Notes under the pieces: generated by a model
The model's input: the letters and a program-made list of their open reading frames with translations, nothing else
The model's database searches: none
What the model was told of the DNA's origin: nothing
Shown: positions 51,663 to 60,700 of the stretch, piece by piece
Numbering within the stretch: position 1 is the stretch's first letter
How the letters are laid out: the number at the start of each line of letters is the position of its first letter
Made by a program: the position numbers and the translations under genes
Source: Leptolyngbya sp. SIO1E4
Lineage (GTDB): Bacteria > Cyanobacteriota > Cyanobacteriia > Phormidesmidales > Phormidesmidaceae
NCBI GenBank assembly: GCA_010672825.2
Contig: JAAHFU020000002.1
Coordinates: 1,252,001 to 1,316,000, forward strand
DNA: 64,000 nt
Direction of reading: 5' to 3'

Positions 51663-54600
51663 ATGTGTCCTGAAGAGCAATCACATATCCCTGAACAGCT
51701 GCAAAAGTCCATGACTGACCGATTTTTCGATGCCCCCATTCTCAACTCTCCTTACGAATATCCTGCAAAGCATTGGGAATTGGACGAATCCCGACAGCCG
51801 ACAGGAGAGGACCTCCCTAACCGTCGCCCCGCTGACTTCATAACCCCGATTCCTAAGCCCCGGAAGCGGCGGCAGTCTCAGGATGCGGTGCAGCAGACCT
51901 TAGCTCTATTTGATACCGAGGGCATCTCTGATGACGCTCAGACTTATGACTTATCCCTTTACATCAACAGCGTTCGAGACAAGGTAAACGCTTGGCGGCA
52001 GTTGCCTGACCCCAAAGCCTGGAAGGTCAATCCCACTACGGAAAAGCTGCTTCAGCACTGGCGGCATTATCCGTTTCAAGGCATCCGGCCTTTCTTCTGC
52101 CAAGTAGAGGCGGTGGAGACGGCGATTTGGCTGGCAGAAGTTGCTCCCAAGAGCGGCAAGAAGGAGAAGGCGTTTCTTCAGCATCTAGATGAGGTGAATG
52201 AGGATGCCAACCCAGATCTGTTTCGCATCTGCCTGAAGCTGGCAACAGGGGCTGGGAAAACTACGGTGATGGCGATGCTGATCGCGTGGCAAACGCTCAA
52301 TGCAGCAAGACATCCCGGCAGCAATAAGTTCACCAAAGACTTTTTGATTGTGACCCCTGGCATCACCATCCGAGATCGCCTACGAGTGCTCCAGCCTAAT
52401 GATCCGGATAGCTATTATGCCAGCCGAGAACTGGTGCCCAGCGACATGCTGATGGACTTGCAGCGGGCCAAAATAGTCATCACCAATTATCACTCTTTCA
52501 AGCTCCGGGAGAAGACACAGATTTCTAAGGGTGGCCGCGCCTTGGTGGAAGGTCGAGATGGCAAGCTCGACACCCTAGAGACAGAAGGGGAGATGATCCG
52601 GCGAGTGATGTCGGGGCTGACCAAAAATGTCCTGGTCATTAACGATGAGGCTCATCACTGCTATCGAGAGAAACCAGGTGAGGCAGAGGAAACTGACCTC
52701 AAAGGGGACGATAAGGACGAGGCTAAGAAGAACGCGGAAGCGGCCCGGTTGTGGATCTCTGGTATTGAAGCGGTGAAGCGCCAGTTAGGTGTCCTTAATG
52801 TCTATGACCTGTCGGCCACCCCGTTTTTCCTCAGAGGTTCAGGCTATGCCGAGGGGACGCTATTTCCCTGGACGGTCAGTGACTTTTCCTTAATGGATGC
52901 GATCGAATGCGGCATCGTCAAGCTACCTCGAGTGCCGGTGGCCGACAACGTGCCAGGGGGTGAGATGCCCAAGTTCCGTAATCTGTGGGAGCACATTGGC
53001 AAACGGATGCCCAAGAAGGGCCGGGGCAAAGCCCAGGGTCTCGACCCACTGAACCTGCCGGTGGAACTAGAAACGGCTCTAGAAGCGCTCTATGGGCACT
53101 ATGTCAAAACCTTTGAGCTATGGCAGGAGCAGCAGATTCCGGTACCTCCAGTCTTCATCGTGGTGTGCAATAACACGGCTTCATCAAAGGTCATCTATGA
53201 CTACATCTCGGGATTCTTTCGGCTGAACGAGGAAGGCGAAGAGACTTCCTACAACAAAGGACGATTAGAGCTGTTCCGTAACTACGATGAGCACGGCAAC
53301 CGCCTCTCTCGTCCCCGCACACTACTCATCGACAGTGAGCAGTTGGAATCAGGCGATGCGTTGGACAAAAATTTTCGGGCGATCGCATCGGACGAAATTG
53401 ATCGCTTCCGCCGCGAGCTGGTGCAGCGTAGCGGCGATATTCGGGACGGCGAAAACCTCAGCGACGAGGCGTTGCTGAGGGAGGTGATGAACACCGTCGG
53501 CAAGGAAGGCCGTCTGGGAGAGTCGATCCGCTGTGTGGTCTCGGTGTCGATGCTGACGGAGGGCTGGGATACCAACACGGTGACCCATGTGCTGGGGGTG
53601 CGAGCCTTTGGCACCCAGTTGCTCTGCGAGCAGGTGATTGGTCGTGCCTTACGTCGTTACTCCTACGACCTGAACGAGGAAGGCTTATTCAATGTGGAGT
53701 ACGCCGATGTCTTTGGCATTCCCTTTGACTTCACGGCGAAACCGGTAGTGGTGAGGCAGAAGCCCCCGAAGCGGACAGTGAATGTCAAAGCGGTGCGACC
53801 GGAGCGGGACCATCTGGAAATTACCTTTCCCCGTGTGGAAGGCTACCGGGTGGAATTGCCTGATACCCACCTAGAGGCTGAGTTTACGGAGGATTCGGTG
53901 CTGGAGCTTACCCCAGCGCTGGTGGGGGCGACGCAAACTCAAAACTCCGGCATCATCGGTGAAGCCGTGGACATGAATGTGAAGCACCTGGCTGAAGTCC
54001 GTCAGTCCACCGTCCTCTATGAACTGACTCGCCATTTGATTTTTAACAAGTATCGAGATCCAGGAGAGGAGCCGAAGATCAACCTGTTCGGTCAACTGAA
54101 GCGGATTGCCAAGCAGTGGATGAAGCAGTGTCTGGTCTGTAAGGGCGATACCTTCCCAGCGCAGTTAATGTATCGGGAGATTGCCGACATGGCCTGCGAT
54201 CGCATCAAGGCCGCCATTACCGAAGCCACCATCGGCGAGAAGCCTATCAAGGCGATTTTAGACGCCTACAATCCCACGGGGAGTTCGGCCCACGTCAATT
54301 TCAACACCTCTAAGAACACCCTTTGGGATGCCAGTATGCGGCACTGCCATGTGAACTGGGTGGTGTGCGACAGCGACTGGGAAGCGGAGTTGTGTCGGGT
54401 GGTGGAACGGCATCCCCGCGTCAGAGCCTATGTGAAGAATCAAGGCTTGGGCTTTGAGGTGCCCTATCTCTACGGCTCCACCCCCCGCAAGTACATCCCG
54501 GATTTCATTGTGAAGGTAGATGACGGCCACGGGCCGGATGACCTGCTGAACCTAATTGTCGAGATCAAAGGCTATCGCGGCGAAGACTCGAAGGACAAAG

Positions 54601-54782
54601 CCAGCACCATGCGGAACTATTGGGTGCCAGGGGTGAATAACCTGGGCACCTATGGGCGCTGGGCCTTTTCAGAGTTCAAAGAGGTTTACCAGATTCAGAC
54701 GGACTTTGAAGCATTAGTAGAAGCAGAGTTTGAGGAGATTATCGTTCAAGCCATCAGCCAGCAAGTAGTAGAGGTTGCATAA
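51663..54782 (+). CDS. Helicase-nuclease restriction enzyme (BPTD_3080 family, Res-like)
   Basis: A 1039-residue superfamily 2 helicase with a C-terminal nuclease, the restriction partner of the adjacent adenine methyltransferase. Walker A is ATGAGKTTV near 192, motif II is NDEAHH near 325, motif III LSATPF follows, and motif VI EQVIGRALRR is at about 656. The C-terminal PD-(D/E)XK nuclease reads YIPDFIVKV then LIVEIKGYR at about 943-970. The N-terminus (FDAPILNSPYEYPAKHWELD) matches BPTD_3080-type enzymes. It should translocate on DNA and cut unmodified sites. ATG 51663; ATG 51711 is an alternative. The DUF262 gene starts 1 nt after the stop. Confidence 0.9.
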   Translation: MCPEEQSHIPEQLQKSMTDRFFDAPILNSPYEYPAKHWELDESRQPTGEDLPNRRPADFITPIPKPRKRRQSQDAVQQTLALFDTEGISDDAQTYDLSLYINSVRDKVNAWRQLPDPKAWKVNPTTEKLLQHWRHYPFQGIRPFFCQVEAVETAIWLAEVAPKSGKKEKAFLQHLDEVNEDANPDLFRICLKLATGAGKTTVMAMLIAWQTLNAARHPGSNKFTKDFLIVTPGITIRDRLRVLQPNDPDSYYASRELVPSDMLMDLQRAKIVITNYHSFKLREKTQISKGGRALVEGRDGKLDTLETEGEMIRRVMSGLTKNVLVINDEAHHCYREKPGEAEETDLKGDDKDEAKKNAEAARLWISGIEAVKRQLGVLNVYDLSATPFFLRGSGYAEGTLFPWTVSDFSLMDAIECGIVKLPRVPVADNVPGGEMPKFRNLWEHIGKRMPKKGRGKAQGLDPLNLPVELETALEALYGHYVKTFELWQEQQIPVPPVFIVVCNNTASSKVIYDYISGFFRLNEEGEETSYNKGRLELFRNYDEHGNRLSRPRTLLIDSEQLESGDALDKNFRAIASDEIDRFRRELVQRSGDIRDGENLSDEALLREVMNTVGKEGRLGESIRCVVSVSMLTEGWDTNTVTHVLGVRAFGTQLLCEQVIGRALRRYSYDLNEEGLFNVEYADVFGIPFDFTAKPVVVRQKPPKRTVNVKAVRPERDHLEITFPRVEGYRVELPDTHLEAEFTEDSVLELTPALVGATQTQNSGIIGEAVDMNVKHLAEVRQSTVLYELTRHLIFNKYRDPGEEPKINLFGQLKRIAKQWMKQCLVCKGDTFPAQLMYREIADMACDRIKAAITEATIGEKPIKAILDAYNPTGSSAHVNFNTSKNTLWDASMRHCHVNWVVCDSDWEAELCRVVERHPRVRAYVKNQGLGFEVPYLYGSTPRKYIPDFIVKVDDGHGPDDLLNLIVEIKGYRGEDSKDKASTMRNYWVPGVNNLGTYGRWAFSEFKEVYQIQTDFEALVEAEFEEIIVQAISQQVVEVA

Positions 54783-54783
54783 T

Positions 54784-57018
54784 ATGAGAAACGCTCAAAA
54801 GCCTGACCATATCAGCCTAAATGTGCTGCTGAACTGGCTCAAAGAAGGTCGGTTCGTGATTCCCGATTTTCAACGCGAATTTGAATGGGCACCGTGGGAT
54901 ATTCGCGACCTCATGCGCTCCATCTTTTTGGACTACTACATCGGTAGCCTGCTGTTGTGGAAGGGCAAAGCCGACAATTTCAAGGCGTTATCCTGCGAGT
55001 CGGTCTATGGCCATTCTGGTAGTGACAATAAGCAGTACATCGTATTGGATGGACAGCAGCGTCTCACCGCCATGTACTACGCGTTTGTTGCACCCGAGAT
55101 GTCACTCCCTAACCGCTCAAACCGCTGTCTCTACTACGTGCGCATTGATCGGTTCATGGCAGAGGAGTATGACCAAGCCTTTAACTACCAGTTTCCGAGT
55201 CGAAAGTGGTTAAACATCTTTGACAATCGAGAACTACAGTTTGAAGACCATATTTTTCCGCTCTCGGTCGTAGGTGCCGGAGGATGGGACTTATATTCCT
55301 GGTTTGAGGGTTATCAGAAATTCTGGAAGCAGAAAGCTGACGCCGCAGAAACGGCAGAAGACACAGAAAAAGCCAAAATTGCTGCTTACCATACTAATAA
55401 CGCCAGAGAGTTTGGCGATCACCTGCGCAGCATCACCGAACAGTATCAAATCTCCTACATTGAACTAGATGAAGACCTCGGTATCGATAAGGTCTGCGAC
55501 ATCTTTACCCAGATCAACAGCAAAGGCGTTCGCCTGGATGTGTTTGACCTGATCAATGCCTTGCTTAAGCCGAAAGATTTACAGCTCAAGCATATGTGGC
55601 GTGAGGCCGCTCCTCGCCTGGAATTTGTTGAGACGGAAAAGATGAACGTCTACATTCTCCAGATAATGTCAATTTTAAAGCAGTCCTACTGCTCTCCAAA
55701 ATATCTTTATTTTCTGCTGCCTGAGCAAGAGAAACCCGTGCGAGCAGCCGACGGTACCCGGAGTAAAGAAGTATTGATTTCTAATGCCCAGGCGTTTGAG
55801 CAGTCCTGGAATTATGCTGTTGATGCCCTAGAAGATGCCATTAAAATGCTTCAGCATCCCCAAGAGTTTGGGGTGATTTCATCGGGCTATCTGCCCTACG
55901 TTGCCATTCTTCCAGTGTTTACAGCGCTTCAGGCTGATGTAAAAAACCTCCCTGCGGGCAAGCAGCTTCATGCCCAGCGCAAAATTCGCTACTGGTACTG
56001 GGCCTCAGTCTTTACCAATCGCTATTCAGGGTCGGTCGAATCAACCAGTGCTCGCGACTTTATCAGCATGAAAGCCTGGTTCGAGGAGGAGGATGCCAAG
56101 CCAGGGCTGATTCAAGATTTCAATTCTCGATTCAAAAGCTTAGAACTGCGCCGAGAAATAAAGCGGGGATCCTCAGTTTATAACGGCATTTTTAATCTGT
56201 TTGTCATTCAAGGCGCACGAGATTGGATAACGGGCAATATTCCCCAACACGACGATTTACACGACCATCACATCGTGCCGGCCGCTTGGGGCAAGAAAAA
56301 CTTGGGCAGCAATACGATTAATACCATCCTGAATCGCACGCCGCTAACCGCTAAAACTAATCGAGACATTATTCGCGATCGCCTCCCCAATGCCTACCTC
56401 CCAGAACTGATTCAAACCTGCGGGGAAGATACCGTTCGAGCCATTCTCGACTCTCACTTCATCTCCCCTGCGGCACAGCAGATTCTGTTACGTGACCCGT
56501 TTACGCCTGAAGACTATGAAGCATTCATTTCAGAGCGACAGCGAACCTTGCAGTCTGCGATCGAAAGCCTCCTGATTAAAGAGCGGATTGATCTTTCACC
56601 GCCGCTTCGGGAGCTAGATGCGCAGATTGAGCAGATTGAACTCCAACTGAGATCGCTGCTGGCCGACACCCTAGAGGATGGCTGGTCAGCGATTCCCGGT
56701 GGGGTAAGAAATATGGTTGAGCAGCGGATACACAAAGCGACGAAGAAAAACGCTGCTCTCAATCCTGAAGATTACGCCACCCTAACCGACAAATTAGAGT
56801 TCTTTGATCTACGGGAACTAGAACAAACCATCTGTACAAAAAGCTTATGGCCTCGGTTTGAGCCTTGCTTTGCCAATAAGGATGTGCTGGTTGGCAAGTT
56901 TAATCAGCTAGCAGAGCTCAGAAACGGCATTCGCCACAGCCGTACTGTGAACGACATTGCTCGGAAGGAAGGTGAAGCCGCCGTCATCTGGTTTGAAACT
57001 GTACTTGGCAAAACCTGA
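54784..57018 (+). CDS. DUF262-HNH-HEPN fusion protein (GmrSD-like)
   Basis: A 744-residue three-part protein. Residues 1-330 are DUF262 (ParB/sulfiredoxin-like nucleotide-binding), with VIPDFQREFEWAPWDI and IVLDGQQRLTAMY. About 485-525 is a DUF1524-type HNH nuclease (LHDHHIVPAAWG with a downstream Asn/His region). Residues 620-740 carry a HEPN-like helical domain with the Rx4H-type motif ELRNGIRHSR. GmrS/GmrD proteins are type IV restriction enzymes that cut modified DNA, and HEPN domains usually cut RNA. ATG 54784 with GAGG upstream, directly coupled to the Res gene. The combination suggests two nucleases in one effector; activity is inference. Confidence 0.85.
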   Translation: MRNAQKPDHISLNVLLNWLKEGRFVIPDFQREFEWAPWDIRDLMRSIFLDYYIGSLLLWKGKADNFKALSCESVYGHSGSDNKQYIVLDGQQRLTAMYYAFVAPEMSLPNRSNRCLYYVRIDRFMAEEYDQAFNYQFPSRKWLNIFDNRELQFEDHIFPLSVVGAGGWDLYSWFEGYQKFWKQKADAAETAEDTEKAKIAAYHTNNAREFGDHLRSITEQYQISYIELDEDLGIDKVCDIFTQINSKGVRLDVFDLINALLKPKDLQLKHMWREAAPRLEFVETEKMNVYILQIMSILKQSYCSPKYLYFLLPEQEKPVRAADGTRSKEVLISNAQAFEQSWNYAVDALEDAIKMLQHPQEFGVISSGYLPYVAILPVFTALQADVKNLPAGKQLHAQRKIRYWYWASVFTNRYSGSVESTSARDFISMKAWFEEEDAKPGLIQDFNSRFKSLELRREIKRGSSVYNGIFNLFVIQGARDWITGNIPQHDDLHDHHIVPAAWGKKNLGSNTINTILNRTPLTAKTNRDIIRDRLPNAYLPELIQTCGEDTVRAILDSHFISPAAQQILLRDPFTPEDYEAFISERQRTLQSAIESLLIKERIDLSPPLRELDAQIEQIELQLRSLLADTLEDGWSAIPGGVRNMVEQRIHKATKKNAALNPEDYATLTDKLEFFDLRELEQTICTKSLWPRFEPCFANKDVLVGKFNQLAELRNGIRHSRTVNDIARKEGEAAVIWFETVLGKT

Positions 57019-57121
57019 ATGGAGGCGATTCACAATAGAGTCAAGGTACCCTCGATAATCTTCCTCAAGACCATCATCCCTAGCCGTAAACTCAAACGTC
57101 AGTACCTCGGAGATTAAGCCC

Positions 57122-57385
57122 ATGCCCCCCCTCGATGCTGCAGAACAAGCTCTTTTAGACTCCGTTGAACTCGGTGAATGGCAGTCCGTGCCCGATGTCA
57201 CAACCGAAATTGAGCGCTATCAGCACTACGCCCAAGTTCAAGAAAACACCCTTGAATCGGTCAGCCTTGAGTTACCTAGCCAAGATCTACAAGCATTACA
57301 AGCCTTTGCCCAGCAGGCCGGAACCTCCGTCTCAGTGTTGATGGCGACGGTACTCCACCAGTTCATTACCAGCCGTCAGGAGTGA
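57122..57385 (+). CDS. RHH-type antitoxin-like protein, no partner
   Basis: An 87-residue protein. The N-terminal half (PLDAAEQALLDSVELGEWQSV) is a toxin-binding-type tail and the C-terminal half is a ribbon-helix-helix motif (VSLELPSQDLQALQAFAQQAG then VSVLMATVLHQFI), as in CopG/BrnA-type antitoxins. No toxin gene is adjacent: the 103-bp spacer before it only allows a 32-residue frame, and mod follows. It could be an orphan antitoxin or a transcription factor for the restriction genes. ATG 57122. Confidence 0.7.
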   Translation: MPPLDAAEQALLDSVELGEWQSVPDVTTEIERYQHYAQVQENTLESVSLELPSQDLQALQAFAQQAGTSVSVLMATVLHQFITSRQE

Positions 57386-57459
57386 TTAGTGATTAGTCGC
57401 GTTACCCATCACTCCAAACTTAAAACGACTCACTCACTCCACCTACCCACTCTCTAAAA

Positions 57460-57487
57460 CCCAATACCCAATACCCAATACCCAACA
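57460..57487 (+). repeat. CCCAATA heptamer array
   Basis: Four consecutive 7-bp units (CCCAATA three times, then CCCAACA), a short tandem heptamer repeat of the STRR type, followed by a C/T-rich run to 57530. It lies in the spacer before the methyltransferase start. Confidence 0.85.
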
Positions 57488-57534
57488 CCCCTGCTCCCTC
57501 GCCTCCTTTCTTCCCCTCTCCCCACCCCAAAGCC

Positions 57535-57744
57535 ATGCCCCGCAAGTCCACCAGCAAATCCCCCAAGCAAATCAAATCGCTGAAGCATGAGGAAGCGACT
57601 CGCAAAAACATTCCCACAGCGGAGTTTCAGTCGCTTATGGCGGATGAGGAGCTGACGCCGATTCAGGTGGCCTATGAGCGTCGCAACCCCCGCAACTGGT
57701 GTGGCGCGGCAAGGACAATCAGGATTGGTCAGACCTCGTGGTGA
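57535..57744 (+). pseudogene. 5' fragment of the methyltransferase gene, cut off by a frameshift
   Basis: This frame carries the family's basic N-terminal leader: KSPKQIKSLKHEEATRKNIP, PTAEFQSLMADEELTPIQ and YERRNP, up to about codon 52. After RRNP at the C5 tract (57687-57691) the reading frame is wrong and runs into unrelated sequence, while the continuation of the family sequence (PQLVWRGKD) is in the frame of the following ORF. Adding one C would rejoin the two. The family sequence between has DLD as well, so a 10-nt loss is an equal explanation. ATG 57535. Confidence 0.75.
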
Positions 57745-60700
57745 ATGCGCCGCCCCTCTACATCCAGGAAAAGGTACACCCGAAGGTGCTGCTGGATGAC
57801 CTGAAGCGCCAGAGCGAAGATCGGCAGGATACCCAGCTAGGGCTGGATTTGTTTGCCGATTTTAATGGGTTGCCGGAGGGGGCGACGGAGACAGATTTTT
57901 ACCAGCACGATGCCAACTGGACGAACCGCATGATCTTAGGCGACAGCCTACAGGTGATGGCGAGTTTGGCGGAGCGGGAAGGGTTGCGGGGCAAGGTGCA
58001 GTGTATTTATCTCGACCCGCCCTATGGCATTAAGTTCAACTCAAATTTTCAGTGGTCAACGACGAGCCGGGATGTGAAGGACGGCAAGACCGACCACATT
58101 ACGCGGGAACCGGAGCAGGTGAAGGCGTTTCGGGATACCTGGCGGGATGGGATTCACTCGTATTTGACCTATCTCAGAGATCGCTTGACGGTGGCGCGGG
58201 ACTTGTTGGCGGATAGCGGCTCGATTTTTGTGCAGATTGGGGATGAGAACTTACATACCGTCAGACTTCTAATGGAAGAAGTTTTTGGCAGCGCTAACTT
58301 TGTTTCCTTAATCACCTATGCAAAAACAACAGGGTTTTCGGGTAATTATTTGTCATCTGTATCTGACTATATAATTTGGTATGCCAAGAAAGCAGAGACA
58401 CTAAAATTTAGGCCGCTGAACCTACTAAAAGAGGCTGGAGAGGAAGGTGCTTCAAAGTACAGACCTGCATCAACTATAAAAGCGTTATCAGAGTATCCAA
58501 TAAATTTTGAGCGCCTTGCGATGTCAGCTGATCTGACGTCGCAAGGCGCTTCACCTAACTCTGATCAATTGTTTTATTTTAGAGGGAAAAACTGGTTGCC
58601 TCCTTCAGGTTTGCATTGGAAGACAACAGTTTCTGGATTGGAAAAACTATCTAAGGCTAGTCGTGTTATTTGGGAGGGAAAATCAATTCGATATGTTAGA
58701 TATTTAGATGATTTAGCTGTATATCCACAAACCAATATCTGGCTTGATATTGGCGGTGTTCAGAGTCGTTACGATCCCAAAGTTTATGTTGTTCAAACAG
58801 CAAATGAAGCAATTAAACGTTGCCTCATGATGACTACAGATCCAGGCGATCTCGTTCTCGATCCCACCTGCGGTTCTGGCACAACCGCCTACGTCGCTGA
58901 ACAATGGGGTCGCCGATGGATAACTATCGATACCTCCCGTGTTGCCCTTGCTCTCGCCCGTGCTCGCATCATGGGTGCCCGCTATCCCTACTACCTGCTG
59001 GCAGACTCTAAAGCGGGGCGGGAAAAAGAAGCTGAAGTCACCCGCACAGCGGTTTCCGACACCCCTACCTACGGCAATATTCGCCAGGGCTTTGTCTATG
59101 AGCGGGTGCCTCACATCATGCTCAGCTCCATATCCAACAACACCGAGATTGATACCATCTGGGAGCAGTTTCAGCCCAAGGTCGAGCAAGCCTTAGCCGA
59201 TCTCAACGCTGCCCTCAAAGATCACAGCAAACCCTTCCCAGTCACCACCGGCGGCAGGGATGGCCAGAAGATTGACTTCACCGCTAGCGGCACGGTCAAG
59301 CTCCCTTCCGGCGAGTCAGCCCCCGCCAATGCCCTGCTGGACTGGGAAGTGCCCCGCGAGGCTCCTGCCGATTGGCCCCAGGTTGCCCAGGCTCCCCTAA
59401 CGGCATTCTGGAAAGCCCGTATTGCCCGACAGCAGGAGATCGATGCCTCCATTGCCGCCAAAGCCGACCAGGAATATCTCTACGACAAGCCCTACGAAGA
59501 CAAGAACATCGTCCGAGTAGCAGGCCCTTTCACTGTCGAGAGCCTATCGCCCCATCGGGTACTAGTGGTCGATGAAAACGATGAGTTGGTAGACCCCAAC
59601 CTCACCAAGCCGGACCGCAGCACCGAGGAGGCCAAGTTTGCCGATGTCATCCTCGAAACCCTCAAAACCGCTGGGGTGCAGCAGGCCCACAAGGAAGACA
59701 AGATCAACTTCACCTCCATTTCTGGCTGGCCGGGTCAATACATCTGTGCCGAAGGTCGCTACATCGAGGCCGAAAGCGACACCGAGAAACGCGCAGGCAT
59801 CTTCATCGGCCCGGAGTTCGGCACCGTCTCCAGAGCCGACCTGATCGCCGCTGCCCGCGAAGCCGGAGACGCCCGCTTCGATGTCCTGATTTCCTGTGCC
59901 TTCAGCTACGACGCCCACTGTGCCGACACCAAAAATCTAGGCCGCGTCCGCATCCTCAAAGCCCGCATGAATGCTGACCTGCACATGGCCGATACCCTCA
60001 AAAACACGGGCACTGGCAATCTCTTCGTCATCTTCGGTGAGCCGGATATGGATGTGATCAGTGGTCAGTGGTTGGTGACGAGTACAGGGCAATTGGTGGT
60101 GAATTATGACATCGTTGCAGAGCTATCGGGACTTAGCAGTTTGGCAGAAATCAATCGTCTGGGTCGAGACGATTTACCAAGCCTCCAACAACTTTCCCCC
60201 CGAAGAGAAGTTCGGTCTGATGAGTCAACTGCGACGAGCGGCGGTGTCAGTGCCAGCCAATATCGCGGAGGGAGCAGCGCGCAGCGGGACAGGGGAGTTT
60301 CTTCAATTTCTGAGTATCGCCAGCGGGTCACTAGCGGAAGTCGAAACGCTGCTGATTCTGGCGCAGCGACTGGGATTTATCGAACCACCGATGGCGGAAC
60401 CGCTCATGCAGGAAGCGAACGCTATTGGTCGCATGCTCAACGGACTCAAGCGATCGCTGCGATCGAAACGCTCACGCCCAGCGACTTCCCCCTCTCACTA
60501 ACCACCGACCACTACACACAAGTCACCATCCACGGCATTGATGTCTTTCATCCCTTATCCGGTGAAGTCCGCTCCAGCAGCCCCGACGAAATCGCCTGCT
60601 GGTTCATCGACACCGACTACAACGAAGAAAGCTTCTTTGTCCGTCACGCTTATTTCTTAGGGGCCAGCGACCCCTACAAAGCCCTCAAAACCACCCTCAA

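Noticed and set aside
56908-57201. Minus-strand frame of 97 codons across the DUF262/antitoxin spacer
   Set aside because: It overlaps two better-supported genes on the other strand and has no recognisable domain, although part of it (LTFEFTARDDGLEEDYRGYL) is protein-like. A lost toxin is possible but not supported.
57460-57487. Heptamer array as a CRISPR
   Set aside because: The units are 7 bp, directly tandem and without spacers. It is an STRR-type simple repeat.
60106-60501. A 23S rRNA gene fragment, because the protein family is named for 23S rRNA intervening sequences
   Set aside because: There is no rRNA sequence on either side; the flanks are mod coding sequence.
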